Of a stretch of DNA of 64,000 nucleotides, positions 1 to 10,506 are shown in pieces. Under the pieces are notes generated by a model that had not been told where the DNA came from, did not search any database, and saw only the letters and a list, made by a program, of their open reading frames with translations. Each line of letters begins with the position of its first letter. The stretch's first letter is position 1. A program made the translations under genes and the position numbers. Origin of the DNA: Alphaproteobacteria bacterium (lineage in GTDB: Bacteria; Pseudomonadota; Alphaproteobacteria; UBA9219); NCBI GenBank assembly GCA_028866275.1, contig JAGWIK010000001.1, positions 1 to 64,000 of the forward strand, given 5' to 3'.

Positions 1-459
1 GTTTCAGACATAACCTGCACTCCACAAATGAAATTGACGGGAAAGGTTGAAGCGGAAACGCGGGGACGGGATGGTGTCCTGCGGGTCGGGTTGGAATCAG
101 TTTTGAAGCGTAGGCTTGGATGTGAACAAAATAGAAACGACGCCAGAATTCGGCGCCGCTGGCTGTTCGACATTTATGGCGGTTTTACGGGCTGCGCAAG
201 CGCATTTTGCTTTTATAAATCAAATAGTTCCGCGACTTTCCATGACTGGTAATAACTTATTGTTTTGTGGTATTCTGCGGTGCCAGACAGGGGCGCGCAG
301 GCTCGTAATTCCCGACTTGCTGTACTGTATTTCCAACATGGAAAGTTACGCCGAAAGTTGCGCTCGGCAGGGAAAAGCTCTAATCATGAACGCCCGTTGG
401 ATTCTCCATTCAACGCGCCCTCTTTTCGCAACGTCAGGCTCAACATCAAGGCAGGTACC
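1..459. other. Non-coding leader upstream of the aldolase gene
   Basis: I see no convincing gene in this stretch. The small frames in the ORF track (28-252, 116-463) have no recognisable protein, no good ribosome binding site and unbiased codon use. The stretch is more AT-rich than the genes downstream, so it may hold the end of an upstream unit and the promoter of the aldolase gene. I could not identify convincing -35/-10 boxes. Confidence 0.5.
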
Positions 460-1386
460 ATGAAACTCTCGCGCCGCGTCCGTGACATTCTCGATGGGTA
501 TGAAGGCGAAACGCCGGGAACCAAGGCCAATCTGGCGCGCATGCTGATGGCGGGCCGTCTGGGCGGCACGGGGCGGATGGTTATCCTGCCGGTCGATCAG
601 GGATTCGAACATGGCCCCGCGCGCAGCTTTGCCGTCAACCCGCCCGCCTATGACCCGCATTACCATTACCAGCTGGCGATCGATGCCGGGTTGAACGCCT
701 ATGCCGCGCCTTTGGGGCCGCTGGCCGCAGGGGCCGACACGTTCGCGGGCGCTATCCCGACGATTTTAAAGATGAACAGCGCCAACAGCCTGTCGCGCCA
801 GAAGGAAAATGCCGATCAGGCTGTGACCGCCAGCATCGACGACGCGCTGCGTCTCGGCTGTTCGGCCATTGGTTTTACCATCTATCCGGGATCGGATGCG
901 ATGTACAACCAATACGAAGAATTCCGCGATTTGTCCGCCGAAGCCAAGGCCAAAGGTTTGGCTGTCGTGCTGTGGTCATATCCGCGCGGCGGCGACGTGT
1001 CCAAGGAAGGCGAGCTGGCTGTCGACGTCATCGCTTATGGCGCGCATATGGCGGCTTTGCTGGGGGCGAATATCATCAAGGTCAAATTGCCGTCCGATTT
1101 CCTCGAACAAAAAGAAGCCAAAAAAGTATACGAGGATAAAAAGATACCGGTCGCGACCTTGCCCGACCGCGTGCGCCATATCATGCAATGCTGTTTCGGC
1201 GGCAAACGCATCGTGGTGTTTTCCGGCGGCGCGGCCAAGGGCGAAGACAGCGTGTTGGACGATGCGCGCGCCATTCACGCGGGCGGCGGCAACGGGTCGA
1301 TCATCGGGCGCAACTGTTTTCAGCGGCCGCGCGAAGACGCGATGAAACTGCTCGATCAGCTGGTCGATATTTATAAAGGAAAATAA
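460..1386 (+). CDS. fbaB: Class I fructose-bisphosphate aldolase, DhnA/FbaB type
   Basis: Predicted to cleave or form fructose 1,6-bisphosphate through a lysine Schiff base, in cytosolic glycolysis/gluconeogenesis. The 308-residue protein matches the archaeal/bacterial DhnA-type aldolase. It has VILPVDQGFEHG near residue 42, the lysine-bearing strand GANIIKVKLP (K207/K209, Schiff-base candidates), and the phosphate-binding segments IVVFSGGAAK (~251) and GSIIGRNCFQRP (~279). The ORF is open 65 codons further upstream, but homology starts at MKLSRR, and AAGGCAGG lies just before this ATG. The nfu gene follows after 5 nt, so the two are probably co-transcribed. The family is clear; the exact catalytic lysine is inferred. 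Confidence 0.92.
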   Translation: MKLSRRVRDILDGYEGETPGTKANLARMLMAGRLGGTGRMVILPVDQGFEHGPARSFAVNPPAYDPHYHYQLAIDAGLNAYAAPLGPLAAGADTFAGAIPTILKMNSANSLSRQKENADQAVTASIDDALRLGCSAIGFTIYPGSDAMYNQYEEFRDLSAEAKAKGLAVVLWSYPRGGDVSKEGELAVDVIAYGAHMAALLGANIIKVKLPSDFLEQKEAKKVYEDKKIPVATLPDRVRHIMQCCFGGKRIVVFSGGAAKGEDSVLDDARAIHAGGGNGSIIGRNCFQRPREDAMKLLDQLVDIYKGK

Positions 1387-1391
1387 CCCCC

Positions 1392-1946
1392 ATGTTTATC
1401 CAGACCGAAGAAACGCCCAACCCCGCGACGATGAAATTTTTGCCCGGCCGCGCGGTGATGGCATCCGGCACGCTTGATGTCGGTTCGGCGGGTGATGCTG
1501 CAACGTCGCCTCTGGCGCAGGCATTGTTCGCCGTTGACGGCGTGCGCGGCGTGTTTTTGGGGTCGGATTTTATTACCGTGACCAAGGATGACGGTAAAAA
1601 CTGGGCTGCGATGAAACCGCCCGTGCTGACGGTTATCATGGATCATTTCGCGTCGGGCAAACCCGTCGTCGCGGCGGGCGATGAAACCCCTGTTGCCGCA
1701 AACGGGGACGAAGGCCCCATCGTGGCGAAAATCCGCGATCTGCTCGACCATAAAATCCGGCCTGCCGTGGCGCAGGACGGCGGCGATATCACGTTCCAAA
1801 GCTATGAAGACGGCGTGGTGTATTTGAATCTGAAAGGGTCGTGCGCCGGTTGCCCCAGTTCCAGCATGACGCTGAAGGCCGGCGTCGAAAACATGCTGCG
1901 CCATTACGTGCCCGAAGTGCGCGAAGTGCGGCAAGTCAGGCCGTGA
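1392..1946 (+). CDS. Nfu-type iron-sulfur cluster carrier (NifU-like)
   Basis: Probable carrier that accepts an Fe-S cluster from the assembly machinery and passes it to client apoproteins. The 184-residue protein has the N-terminal Nfu domain (starts MFIQTEETPNPATMKFLPG, typical of mitochondrial Nfu1 and its alphaproteobacterial relatives). A linker of about 20 residues leads to the C-terminal NifU domain with the cluster-binding CAGC pair (C151, C154) in KGSCAGCPSSSMTLK. It sits between fbaB and tsaB; its stop codon overlaps the GTG start of tsaB, so translation is probably coupled. Length and architecture are normal for the alphaproteobacterial family. Confidence 0.93.
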   Translation: MFIQTEETPNPATMKFLPGRAVMASGTLDVGSAGDAATSPLAQALFAVDGVRGVFLGSDFITVTKDDGKNWAAMKPPVLTVIMDHFASGKPVVAAGDETPVAANGDEGPIVAKIRDLLDHKIRPAVAQDGGDITFQSYEDGVVYLNLKGSCAGCPSSSMTLKAGVENMLRHYVPEVREVRQVRP

Positions 1947-2542
1947 TCGTTCTGTCCATCGATTGTGCGGGGTCGGGCTGCGGCGTGTGCGTCTGGCAGG
2001 ACGGGCGCATTGTCGCCGTTGCGCGCGAAAAGATGGCGCGCGGGCAGGATGCGCGGTTGATGCCCATGATCGTCGATGTTATGGCGCAGGCGGGCTTGGA
2101 TTTCGCGCAGATCGACCGCATCGCGGTCACGCGTGGCCCCGGCAGCTTTACCGGCCTGCGCGTCGGTTTGGCGGCGGCGCGGGGCGTCGGTCTGGCGGCG
2201 GGCAAGCCGGTTATCGGTATCGACCGGTTCGCGATTTATCGCGCGGCGCGGGCGCAGGGCGATGTACTGGTCGTGATCGATTCCAAACGAGCCGACCTGT
2301 TCTGTCAATTTTTTCCCGCCGCCGGCACCGCAGATGAACCACGCCTGATGACGCAAAAAGATATCGACATTTTTGCGGCCGCGCATCCCGGCGTGGCAAT
2401 CGTCGGCGATATCGCGACGCCTGATATCGATGAAGCCGCACTGTGCGCCGCGCTGGCGGTGCGGGCGGAAACAGGCCATGCGGATTTTCTGCCGCGCCCG
2501 CTTTATTTGCGCGCGCCGGATGTCACGTTACCGGGGGCTTGA
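1943..2542 (+). CDS. tsaB: tRNA threonylcarbamoyladenosine biosynthesis protein TsaB
   Basis: Non-catalytic partner of TsaD in making the universal t6A37 modification of ANN-decoding tRNAs. The ASKHA-fold N-terminus is seen as [18 protein letters not shown], with the diagnostic [19 protein letters not shown] around residues 63-81; the C-terminal half is variable as usual. The ORF track starts it inside nfu. I place the start at the GTG of GTGA, which overlaps the nfu stop and sits exactly where the family begins, giving 199 residues. Its end overlaps the convergent mdtC-like gene by 15 nt. The frequent neighbour rimI is absent. Confidence 0.9.
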   Translation: MIVLSIDCAGSGCGVCVWQDGRIVAVAREKMARGQDARLMPMIVDVMAQAGLDFAQIDRIAVTRGPGSFTGLRVGLAAARGVGLAAGKPVIGIDRFAIYRAARAQGDVLVVIDSKRADLFCQFFPAAGTADEPRLMTQKDIDIFAAAHPGVAIVGDIATPDIDEAALCAALAVRAETGHADFLPRPLYLRAPDVTLPGA

Positions 2543-5500
2543 TCTTAGATTCCTGCACCAGCTGCTGAAGCGGTCGAGATAGAGATAGACGACGGGTGTT
2601 GTAAAAAGCGTCAAGGCTTGCGACACCAAAAGCCCGCCGACGATGGCGATCCCCAAAGGCCGGCGCAGATCCGCGCCTTCGCCCCAGCCCAGCGCCAGCG
2701 GCAATGCGCCGAGCAGCGCGGCCGCCGTCGTCATCATAATAGGGCGGAAACGCAGAAGACAGGCGCGATAAATGGCGTCGCGCGCGGGGATGTTCTGGGT
2801 GCGCCGCGTTTCGACCGCGACGTCGATCATCATAATGGCGTTTTTCTTGACGATGCCGATCAGCAAAATAACGCCGATCAACCCCATGATGTCGAACTGC
2901 ACGTGGCAGACCATCAACGCGGCGACCGCGCCGACGCCTGCGGAAGGCAGGGTCGACAAAATCGTCAGGGGATGCACCAAACTCTCGTACAGAATGCCCA
3001 GCACGATATAGACGGCCAGAATGGCGGCCAGAATCAAAATAGGTTCGTTGGCCAGCGATTGCTGGAATACCTGCGCCGTGCCTTGGAACGCGCCATGAAT
3101 GGTGGCGGGCATATGAATGCGCGCTGATGCGTCGGCGATGGCTTTTTGCGCGTCGCTCAGCGATTTGCCGGGCGCGAGGTTGAATGAAATCGTGGTTGCG
3201 GCGAAATGGCCCTGATGATTGACCGACAAAGGGGTGGCGTCTGTCGCCACATGGGCGATAGCGGCCAGCGGAATCATGGTCTCCGCCGTTGTGCTGATCG
3301 CCGCACCGGTCGATGTGACGCCTTTGCCGGCCGCGGCAATGGCGTTGGTCGCGGCGTTGCGTGCGGCTGCGCTGCCTGTCGTGCCGCCGCTCGAAGCTTC
3401 GGTGCCGCTCAGGCTGCCGCCGGATGTGCTGATGTAAATCTGTTTCAGGCTGTCGGGGTTCTGCAGATATTGCGGCGCGACTTCCATCACGACATGATAT
3501 TGGTTAAGAGGATTATAAATCGTAGACACCTGGCGTTGGCCGAAGGCGTCATAGAGCGTGTTGTCGATTTGAGCGACATTGAGGCCGAGGCGCGCCGCAG
3601 TGTCGCGGTCGATGGTCAGGTTGCTTTCATATCCCGCGTCCTGCTGATCGGAATTGGCGTCGGTGATGACGCTTTCCTGTTTCAGGGCATCGGTCAGTTT
3701 CGGGGCCCATGCGCGGAGTTCATCAAGATTGTCGGATTGCAACGTGTATTGGTATTCGCCGTTGCCGGCCCGGCCGCCCATATGAATGTCCTGTCCGGCT
3801 TGCAAAAACAGCGCCGCGCCCGCGACATGCGATAAAGGTTTCCGCAGCCGGTTGATGACGTCCTGCGACGATACGCCGCGTTCGGCCAGCGGTTTCAGCT
3901 CCATGAAGATAAATCCGCTGTTGGTCGCGCCGCCGCCGGTGAAACCCGCAACGCTGGCGACCGCAGGGTCGCGGCGCAGGATGTTCACGAACTCGATCAT
4001 TTTCTGTTTCATGGCCTGGAACGAAATATCCTGATCGCCCATGACGCCACCCATGATCTGGCCCGTATCTTCCTCGGGGAAAAACCCTTTGGGCGTGGCG
4101 GCGAACAGCCAGACATTCAGCCCGACCGCCGCCAGCAGCACCAGCAAAACCAGCCGCCGGTGCCGTAACGCGCGCATTAACGTCAGATCGTAAGACCGGC
4201 GTAGCCGCGTGAACAGCCCTTCGCTGATATCGTAAAGCCGGTGCAGAAAGGATGGGCGGGCATGGCCATGGCGTTGCCCGCGTTCCAGCCAGCGCGCGCA
4301 CAGCATCGGCGTGGTCGACAAAGACACCGCCAGCGACACCAGAATGGCGACGGACAATGTGACCGCGAATTCGCGGAACAACCGGCCGACAATGCCGCCC
4401 ATCAGCAGGATCGGGGTGAAGACCGCGATCAGCGACAGGCTCATCGACAAAACGGTGAAGGTGACTTCGCGCGCGCCCAGCACAGCGGCTTTGAAACGCG
4501 GCACACCCGCTTCGATATGGCGCGTGATGTTTTCAAGAACGACGATAGCGTCGTCAACGACGAATCCTGTCGCCACCGTCATTGCCATCAAAGACAGATT
4601 GTCGAGGCTATAGCCCAGCAGATACATGACGCCGAACGTGCCGATCAGCGAAACCGGCACGGCGATGCTGGGGATAATGGCGGCGCGCGCGTTGCGCAGG
4701 AATAAAAACACCACCATGATGACAAGAAAGACGGAAAGCACCATCGTGCGTTCGACATCGTGCAGCGACGCGCGAATGGCGGGCGACCGGTCCAGCGCGA
4801 TGGACAGGTTGATGGCGGCGGGGATAGAGGCGCGCAGCGCGGGCAGCGCCGCCTTGATGGCGTCGATGGTGGCGATGATGTTGGCGCCGGGTTCCTTGGT
4901 GATGATCAGGACGATCGACGGTTTGCCGTCGAACAGCCCTTGATGGCGCAAATCCTCGACCGAATCCGTCACATTGGCGACGTCGCGCAAAAACACGGGC
5001 GCATTGTTGCGGTAGGCCACGATCAGGTTTTTGTAGTCGTCGGCATGTCTGGCTTGATCATCGGTATAAAGCTGGAAATGCCGGCCCTGTTCTTCCAGCG
5101 CACCCTTGGGGCTGTTGGCATTGGCGGCGGCCAAGGCTGCGCGGATGTCCTCAAGGCCGATGCCGTAATTGAACAAGGCGTTGGGGTTTAAATCCACGCG
5201 CACGGCGGGCAGGGAACTGCCGCCGACTTCGACCTGTCCCACGCCGTCGATCTGCGACAGTTTTTGCGCCAACACGCTGGAGGCGGAATCGTAAACCTGT
5301 CCGGGTGTCAGGGTGTCCGACGTCATCGCCAGCACGATAATGGGCGCATCGGCCGGGTTCATTTTGCGATAGGTCGGATTGGATTTCAGGCTGGCCGGTA
5401 AATCGGCGCGCGCGGCGTTGATGGCGGCCTGAACGTCCCGGGCCGCCCCGTCGATGTCGCGGTCAAGCCCGAATTGCAAGGTGATGCGCGTATTGCCGAC

Positions 5501-5755
5501 CGTGCTTTGCGACGTCATTTCGGTGACGTCGGCAATCTCGCCCAGATGCCGTTCCAACGGCGTGGCCACCGATGTCGCCATGGTTTCCGGCGACGCGCCC
5601 GCCATGCTGGCCTGCACCATAACCGTGGGGAAATCGACTTGCGGCAAAGGCGCGACGGGCAGCAAGGCGAAAGCCACCGCGCCCGCCAACGCCACGCCTA
5701 AAGTCAATAATGTGGTGGCGACGGGACGCCGGATGAACAACGCGGCGGGGTTCAT
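2528..5755 (-). CDS. mdtC: RND efflux pump inner-membrane subunit, MdtC-like
   Basis: Proton-driven resistance-nodulation-division transporter of the HAE1 family, expected to expel hydrophobic or anionic compounds through a tripartite envelope pump. It shows [20 protein letters not shown] at TM1, the TM4 proton-relay pair in [15 protein letters not shown], and [12 protein letters not shown] in TM10. The start is the ATG in the ATGA overlap with the stop of the upstream pump gene, not the earlier ATG of the track; this gives 1075 residues. A low-complexity Ala/Gly/Ser/Thr insertion of about 50 residues (from [16 protein letters not shown]) lies in the second periplasmic domain. No adaptor (MdtA) or TolC gene is adjacent. 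MuxC is an equivalent name. Confidence 0.88.
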   Translation of the reverse strand: MNPAALFIRRPVATTLLTLGVALAGAVAFALLPVAPLPQVDFPTVMVQASMAGASPETMATSVATPLERHLGEIADVTEMTSQSTVGNTRITLQFGLDRDIDGAARDVQAAINAARADLPASLKSNPTYRKMNPADAPIIVLAMTSDTLTPGQVYDSASSVLAQKLSQIDGVGQVEVGGSSLPAVRVDLNPNALFNYGIGLEDIRAALAAANANSPKGALEEQGRHFQLYTDDQARHADDYKNLIVAYRNNAPVFLRDVANVTDSVEDLRHQGLFDGKPSIVLIITKEPGANIIATIDAIKAALPALRASIPAAINLSIALDRSPAIRASLHDVERTMVLSVFLVIMVVFLFLRNARAAIIPSIAVPVSLIGTFGVMYLLGYSLDNLSLMAMTVATGFVVDDAIVVLENITRHIEAGVPRFKAAVLGAREVTFTVLSMSLSLIAVFTPILLMGGIVGRLFREFAVTLSVAILVSLAVSLSTTPMLCARWLERGQRHGHARPSFLHRLYDISEGLFTRLRRSYDLTLMRALRHRRLVLLVLLAAVGLNVWLFAATPKGFFPEEDTGQIMGGVMGDQDISFQAMKQKMIEFVNILRRDPAVASVAGFTGGGATNSGFIFMELKPLAERGVSSQDVINRLRKPLSHVAGAALFLQAGQDIHMGGRAGNGEYQYTLQSDNLDELRAWAPKLTDALKQESVITDANSDQQDAGYESNLTIDRDTAARLGLNVAQIDNTLYDAFGQRQVSTIYNPLNQYHVVMEVAPQYLQNPDSLKQIYISTSGGSLSGTEASSGGTTGSAAARNAATNAIAAAGKGVTSTGAAISTTAETMIPLAAIAHVATDATPLSVNHQGHFAATTISFNLAPGKSLSDAQKAIADASARIHMPATIHGAFQGTAQVFQQSLANEPILILAAILAVYIVLGILYESLVHPLTILSTLPSAGVGAVAALMVCHVQFDIMGLIGVILLIGIVKKNAIMMIDVAVETRRTQNIPARDAIYRACLLRFRPIMMTTAAALLGALPLALGWGEGADLRRPLGIAIVGGLLVSQALTLFTTPVVYLYLDRFSSWCRNLRSSPR

Positions 5756-8700
5756 GCCGTGGGTTCCGTCGCGGGTTCGGGTTTGCGCCACCGCCGCGCC
5801 AGATTATCGAATGCCAGATAAATCACCGGCGTGGTGAACAAAGTCAGGGCCTGCGACACGATAAGCCCGCCGACAATGGCGATGCCCAAGGGACGGCGCA
5901 ATTCCGCGCCCATGCCGGTGCCCAGCATCAACGGCAACGCCGCCAGCAACGCCGCCATCGTCGTCATGATGATGGGGCGGAAGCGCAGCAAACAGGCTTG
6001 GTGAATGGCGGCGCGCGGCGGTTTGCCTTCGACGCGTTCGGCTTCCAGCGCGAAATCGATCATCATAATCGCGTTTTTCTTGACGATGCCGATTAACAAA
6101 ACAATGCCGATAATGGCGATAATATCCAGATCATGCCCCGATATCATCAGGGCCAGCAAGGCGCCCACTCCCGCCGACGGCAGGGTGGAAATAATGGTGA
6201 TGGGGTGGATATAGCTTTCGTACAGCACGCCCAGAACGATATAGACGGTAACGATGGCCGCCAGAATCAACAGTAACTCGTTCCCCAGCGATTTGGAAAA
6301 AGCCAGCGCCGCGCCCTGAAAGCTCGTCATGACGCTGTCCGGCAGGCCAATTTTTTTTTCGGCCTGCGTAATGGCATCGACCGCCGCGCCCAGAGACGTG
6401 CCGGCGGCAAGGTTGAAGGAAATCTGCGCGGCCGGAAACTGTCCCAGATGGTTGATCTGCAACGGCGCGGTTTCCTGCTTGATGCTGGCAATGGCCGACA
6501 GCGGAACCTGTCCGCCGCCCGACGACGGCAGGTAAATGGATTGCAGCGACGCCATCGTGGCGGGGGTGTTCAAAATGACGCGATACTGGTTCGACTGGGT
6601 AAAGATGGTGGAGATAATGCGTTGGCCGAACGCGTCATACAGCGCGTTGTCGACGGTGGCCAGCGTGATGCCGAGCCGCCCCGCCGTGTCGCGATCGACA
6701 TCGACGTAATCCGACAGCCCGTCGGCCTGCAAATTGTCGTCGACATCCTGCAATTGCGGCAGGGTACGCAATTTGTCGACAAGGACGGGAACCCATTTGT
6801 TCAATTCGTCGGTATCGGCGTCCTGCACCATGAACTGATACTGCGTGCTGCTGACCGATGTGTCGAGGGTCAGATCCTGCACCGGCTGCATATAAAGTGT
6901 AATGCCGGGGACGGACGCGGTTTCTTTTGTCAGGCGGCGGATAATGTCGGACGCGCTGTCCGAACGCTCGTCCAGCGGTTTCAGCGCGATCTGAAAGCGC
7001 CCGCTGTTCAGCGTCAGATTCGTGCCGTCGACGCCGATAAAGGACGACAGGCTTTGCACGTCGCGGTCGCGCAGGATAACGGCGGCGAGCTGTTGTTGTT
7101 TTTCCGCCATCGCGGCATAGGAAATGCTGCCCGCCGCGCGGCTTATCCCCTGAATAAGGCCGGTGTCCTGTATCGGGAAAAACCCCTTGGGCACATAGAT
7201 ATAAAGAACGACGGTCAAGGCCAGCGTGCCTAGCGCGACCAGCAATGTCAAACCGGCGTGGTCCAGAACCCAATTCAACATGCGGTCATAACCAGCGATC
7301 ACGCGATCGAACCCGCGCTGCGTCGCGCGCAGGAACGCGCCTTCGTCTTCGGGTTTGTGGTGTCGCAGCATGCGTGCGCACATCATCGGCACGAGGGTCA
7401 GGGAAACGACGGCGGAAATCAGAATGGTGACGGCCAGCGTAATGGCAAATTCGCGGAACAATCGCCCGACGACATCGCCCATGAACAGCAAGGGTATCAA
7501 AACGGCGATCAGCGATATGGTCAGCGATACGATGGTAAAGCCGATCTCGCCCGCGCCTTTCAACGCCGCCTCCATCGGTTTCATGCCCTGTTCGATATAG
7601 CGCGAAATGTTTTCGATCATCACGATGGCGTCGTCGACGACAAAACCCGTGGCGATGGTCAGTGCCATCAACGACAGGTTGTTCAGGCTGAAGCCGGCCA
7701 GATACATAATGGCAAATGTGCCGATCAACGACAAAGGCACCGACAGGCTGGGAATGATCGTGGCCGGAACGTTGCGCAGGAAAATGAACATGACCGCGAC
7801 GACCAGCGCGACAGACAGCATTAATTCAAACGCGACATCCATCACCGACGCGCGGATGGTGACGGTGCGGTCGGTCAGAACGGTGACCTTGGCGGCGGCA
7901 GGCAAGGTCGATTCCAGCGAAGGCAAAAGTTTTTTGATGGTATCGACGACGGCGATAACATTGGCACCCGGCTGACGCTGGATATTGACGATAATGGCGG
8001 GCGTGACCGAACCGGTGTGAACGGCTTGCGCGCCGGTGACGCCCATCCATGCGCCAAGCTTGGTGTTTTCCGCGCTGTTTTCAATCGTGGCCACGTCTTT
8101 CAGACGTATGGGCGCGCCGTTATTATAGGCCAGAATAATGTCGCCATATTGCGCGGCGTCGGTCAATTGATCGTTGGCGTTGATGGTGGTGGCGCGCAAC
8201 GGCCCGTCGAAACTGCCTTTGGGCGCATTGGCGTTGGCGTTGGCGATGGTGGACCGCAGATCGTCGATATTCAGCCCGTGTCCGGCCAATGCCTGAATAT
8301 TGGCGATAACGCGCACGGCGGGGCGCTGCCCGCCCGACAGGCTGACAAGGCCGACGCCGGGCAGTTGCGATATTTTCTGCGCCAACCGCGTGTCCGCGAA
8401 GTCTTCAAGCTGCGTCAACGGCAATGTATCCGATGTCACCGCCAGCGTCATGACGGGGGCGTCTGCCGGATTGACCTTGGCATAGATGGGGGGCGCGGGC
8501 AGGTCGGACGGCAACAGATTGCCCGCCGCGTTGATGGCGGCCTGCACTTCCTGTTCCGCGATGTCGAGGCTCAACGATAAATCGAATTGCAATGTCAGCA
8601 CGGACGCGCCCGCCGCGCTGACCGACGACATTTGATTAAGTCCCGGCATTTGTCCGAATTGTTTTTCCAACGGCGCGGTGATGGCCGATGTCATGACGTC

Positions 8701-8868
8701 GGGACTGGCGCCGGGGTAGAAAGTCTGCACCTGTATCGTCGGATAATCGACTTCGGGCAGGGCGGATAAAGGCAGGAAATGCAGCGCGACAAGACCGACC
8801 AGCATGATGGCCGCCATCAGCAGCGACGTCGCAACTGGGCGCAGGATGAAAGGGCGTGATGGAATCAT
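5752..8868 (-). CDS. mdtB: RND efflux pump inner-membrane subunit, MdtB-like
   Basis: Partner RND subunit of the following gene. In the known MdtABC/MuxABC pumps the B and C subunits form a mixed B2C trimer. The 1038 residues carry the family start [14 protein letters not shown], the TM4 relay [15 protein letters not shown], the TM10 lysine in [18 protein letters not shown] and two large periplasmic loops. The stop overlaps the start of the mdtC-like gene by 4 nt (ATGA), so the products are translationally coupled. In E. coli and Pseudomonas an adaptor gene precedes this pair; here the upstream gene is instead an unrelated ArsP-like permease. Substrate cannot be read from sequence. Confidence 0.9.
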   Translation of the reverse strand: MIPSRPFILRPVATSLLMAAIMLVGLVALHFLPLSALPEVDYPTIQVQTFYPGASPDVMTSAITAPLEKQFGQMPGLNQMSSVSAAGASVLTLQFDLSLSLDIAEQEVQAAINAAGNLLPSDLPAPPIYAKVNPADAPVMTLAVTSDTLPLTQLEDFADTRLAQKISQLPGVGLVSLSGGQRPAVRVIANIQALAGHGLNIDDLRSTIANANANAPKGSFDGPLRATTINANDQLTDAAQYGDIILAYNNGAPIRLKDVATIENSAENTKLGAWMGVTGAQAVHTGSVTPAIIVNIQRQPGANVIAVVDTIKKLLPSLESTLPAAAKVTVLTDRTVTIRASVMDVAFELMLSVALVVAVMFIFLRNVPATIIPSLSVPLSLIGTFAIMYLAGFSLNNLSLMALTIATGFVVDDAIVMIENISRYIEQGMKPMEAALKGAGEIGFTIVSLTISLIAVLIPLLFMGDVVGRLFREFAITLAVTILISAVVSLTLVPMMCARMLRHHKPEDEGAFLRATQRGFDRVIAGYDRMLNWVLDHAGLTLLVALGTLALTVVLYIYVPKGFFPIQDTGLIQGISRAAGSISYAAMAEKQQQLAAVILRDRDVQSLSSFIGVDGTNLTLNSGRFQIALKPLDERSDSASDIIRRLTKETASVPGITLYMQPVQDLTLDTSVSSTQYQFMVQDADTDELNKWVPVLVDKLRTLPQLQDVDDNLQADGLSDYVDVDRDTAGRLGITLATVDNALYDAFGQRIISTIFTQSNQYRVILNTPATMASLQSIYLPSSGGGQVPLSAIASIKQETAPLQINHLGQFPAAQISFNLAAGTSLGAAVDAITQAEKKIGLPDSVMTSFQGAALAFSKSLGNELLLILAAIVTVYIVLGVLYESYIHPITIISTLPSAGVGALLALMISGHDLDIIAIIGIVLLIGIVKKNAIMMIDFALEAERVEGKPPRAAIHQACLLRFRPIIMTTMAALLAALPLMLGTGMGAELRRPLGIAIVGGLIVSQALTLFTTPVIYLAFDNLARRWRKPEPATEPTA

Positions 8869-8875
8869 GACCGCA

Positions 8876-8911
8876 CAACAAAAGCCAGGCTGATTTATAT
8901 CAGCTTGTTGT
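8876..8911. promoter_or_regulatory. Nested inverted repeat upstream of the RND pump genes
   Basis: A perfect palindrome GCTGAT-TTAT-ATCAGC (8889-8904) is flanked by ACAACAA and TTGTTGT (8876-8882 and 8905-8911), an outer inverted repeat with one 6-7 nt bulge. It ends about 8 nt before the mdtB start codon on the minus strand. It could be a repressor operator or a leader hairpin. I see no T-tract, so a terminator for the upstream permease is less likely. Only the symmetry is observed; the function is inferred. Confidence 0.4.
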
Positions 8912-8956
8912 CTTTATGAAACGGGGAAAGTAGGGCTTTATTACGGCATCAACCCA

Positions 8957-10108
8957 TCATTTATGATGGCCGCAACAACTCGGAACCGCGGCGGCGGGCT
9001 GGCGTTTGGACAGCCATGCGAAATAAAGGCCTACAATGCCGAAAACGAGATTAAGCCAGAATGTGTAGTCGACCGAGAACGATGCCATATCGGCGCGCAG
9101 CATCGCGGCAGGTTTGACGGCGGGAACAAGGTGTAAGGTTTCGAATGCCACATGCATGATGTAACCCGTCACAGCCATCGTGATATAAAAAACCACGCCG
9201 ATATAAGCGGCCATCTTCCATCCAAAAGCGCGGCGATAAACGTCCAGCAATGGCAAGGCAATCAGGTCGCCGTACAGGAACGCCAGCACGCCGCCGAAGC
9301 TCGCGCCACCCGCCCATAAAATGGCGGCCAGCGGCACATTGCCGACCGAACAGACAAAACTGGCGGCGGCAACCAATGGCCCGATCAACGCGTCAAGCGG
9401 CGCGCGCGTCGCGTCGGGCGTATGGGCTGCGAACAATCCTTGCCAAAATCCGGCGGGCACGAATACGGCCAATATGCCTGCCACGGCAAAACCGATGATG
9501 ATGTCGCGGCCCAGCATCGACCAGTCCATCATGAAATGGCGCGCAATGGCCATGCGCGCGTCGCGGTTTTGTGGCGCAGGGGCGTGGTGCGGCGCGTCGT
9601 GATGTTGATGCGCGTGGCCGTGTTCATGGCCATGCGCCGCGTTGTTGCCCGCGGCCCTGCGGCGCGCGTCCTCAAGCAAAGCGGCGGGGCAGGTAAGTTT
9701 GACGATAATGCTCATGATGACGACAAGCACGATGCCGCCGACCCATTCCGCCACCATAAATTGCCAGCCCATCAGCAGGTATAAAACCACCCCCAGCTCG
9801 GCGACAAGGTTGGTCGAGGCGAACATGAAAGCCAGCGCCGCGGCAAAGCCCGACCCTTTGGATATAAGCGTGCGCGCGATCGAAACGGCGGCATAGGAAC
9901 AGCTGGAACTTGCCGCGCCGAACCCCGTGGCCAGCGCGATTTCACGCGCGCCGTCGCGGCCCAGCAACGCGGCGATGCGATCCTTGGATACGAAAGCCTG
10001 CAGCGCGGCGGAAATCAACAGGCCAAGCACGAGGCTCCAGCCGACATGCCACAACATGCCGGCGGACATCATCAACGCCTCGCCGAGGCGGTCAAGAAAA
10101 TCGGGCAT
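8957..10108 (-). CDS. ArsP/YraQ-like permease (DUF318 family)
   Basis: Integral membrane permease of the family that includes ArsP, an exporter of trivalent organoarsenicals. Two related halves are visible: GFGAASSSCSYAAVSIARTLISKG (first half) and AAASFVCSVGNVPLAAILWAGG (second half), each with the conserved Ser/Cys-rich turn inside a helix, and about eight hydrophobic segments. The cytoplasmic loop between halves is histidine-rich (AHGHEHGHAHQHHDAPHH), and the C-terminus ends SCCGHHK. Both suggest thiophilic or transition-metal binding. GGGGAT upstream of the ATG is the likely ribosome binding site. The family is firm; the substrate (arsenical or metal) is inferred. Confidence 0.82.
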   Translation of the reverse strand: MPDFLDRLGEALMMSAGMLWHVGWSLVLGLLISAALQAFVSKDRIAALLGRDGAREIALATGFGAASSSCSYAAVSIARTLISKGSGFAAALAFMFASTNLVAELGVVLYLLMGWQFMVAEWVGGIVLVVIMSIIVKLTCPAALLEDARRRAAGNNAAHGHEHGHAHQHHDAPHHAPAPQNRDARMAIARHFMMDWSMLGRDIIIGFAVAGILAVFVPAGFWQGLFAAHTPDATRAPLDALIGPLVAAASFVCSVGNVPLAAILWAGGASFGGVLAFLYGDLIALPLLDVYRRAFGWKMAAYIGVVFYITMAVTGYIMHVAFETLHLVPAVKPAAMLRADMASFSVDYTFWLNLVFGIVGLYFAWLSKRQPAAAVPSCCGHHK

Positions 10109-10189
10109 AAGAAAATCCCCAGCTTGGAATGGCGGGCGGCGGAATTATCAGCCTGTAAAAGGCAAATGTCGAGATATTCTCGCGCAGGC

Positions 10190-10417
10190 TTAATGCACGC
10201 TGGCAGGTTCCATTTCGTGCTGGCGCACGGTGGCAAAGGCGACATCGCGTCCCGCGACCATGGCCAAAGGCGTGCCGTCGGCCGCGTGCACGGCATGCAT
10301 GGCTTTGCCTTCGATTATGACCGGCTTGATATAGGCCATGGTTTCGAGCCCATAGGCGCCAAAGCCGGTGGCCGCGCCCTGTTCCGGGCCTGATTGCGAA
10401 TCGCTTGAATAACGCAT
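10190..10417 (-). CDS. DUF1150 family protein
   Basis: Small cytosolic protein of 75 residues belonging to DUF1150, a family essentially restricted to Alphaproteobacteria. The typical core is visible: AYIKPVIIEGKAMHAVHAADGTPLAMVAGRDVAFATVRQHEMEPASVH. Function is unknown. In other genomes the family often follows small heat-shock protein genes, but no hsp20 gene is adjacent here. It is divergent from ald, the two starts being 89 nt apart. The N-terminal 20 residues before GFGAYG are variable, so the true start could be slightly internal. Confidence 0.85.
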   Translation of the reverse strand: MRYSSDSQSGPEQGAATGFGAYGLETMAYIKPVIIEGKAMHAVHAADGTPLAMVAGRDVAFATVRQHEMEPASVH

Positions 10418-10444
10418 ATGGGCATTTCATCATAAATTCGATAA

Positions 10445-10485
10445 GCAATTGTTAATTGCCGGGTTTGGGCGGCATTTGATGTAAT
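10445..10485 (+). promoter_or_regulatory. Putative ald promoter with overlapping palindrome
   Basis: TTGCCG (10456-10461) and TGTAAT (10480-10485) are separated by 18 nt and resemble a sigma-70 promoter about 20 nt before the ald start. A perfect inverted repeat GCAATT-GTT-AATTGC (10445-10459) overlaps the -35 box. Alanine dehydrogenase genes are commonly controlled by Lrp/AsnC-family regulators that bind such AT-rich palindromes. Promoter and operator are both inferences from base patterns. Confidence 0.38.
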
Positions 10486-10506
10486 CTTTACCCAATGGGG
10501 GCTTCC

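Noticed and set aside
28-463. Small ORFs before the aldolase gene
   Set aside because: No ribosome binding site, no similarity, codon use unlike neighbours; one ends just inside the aldolase gene.
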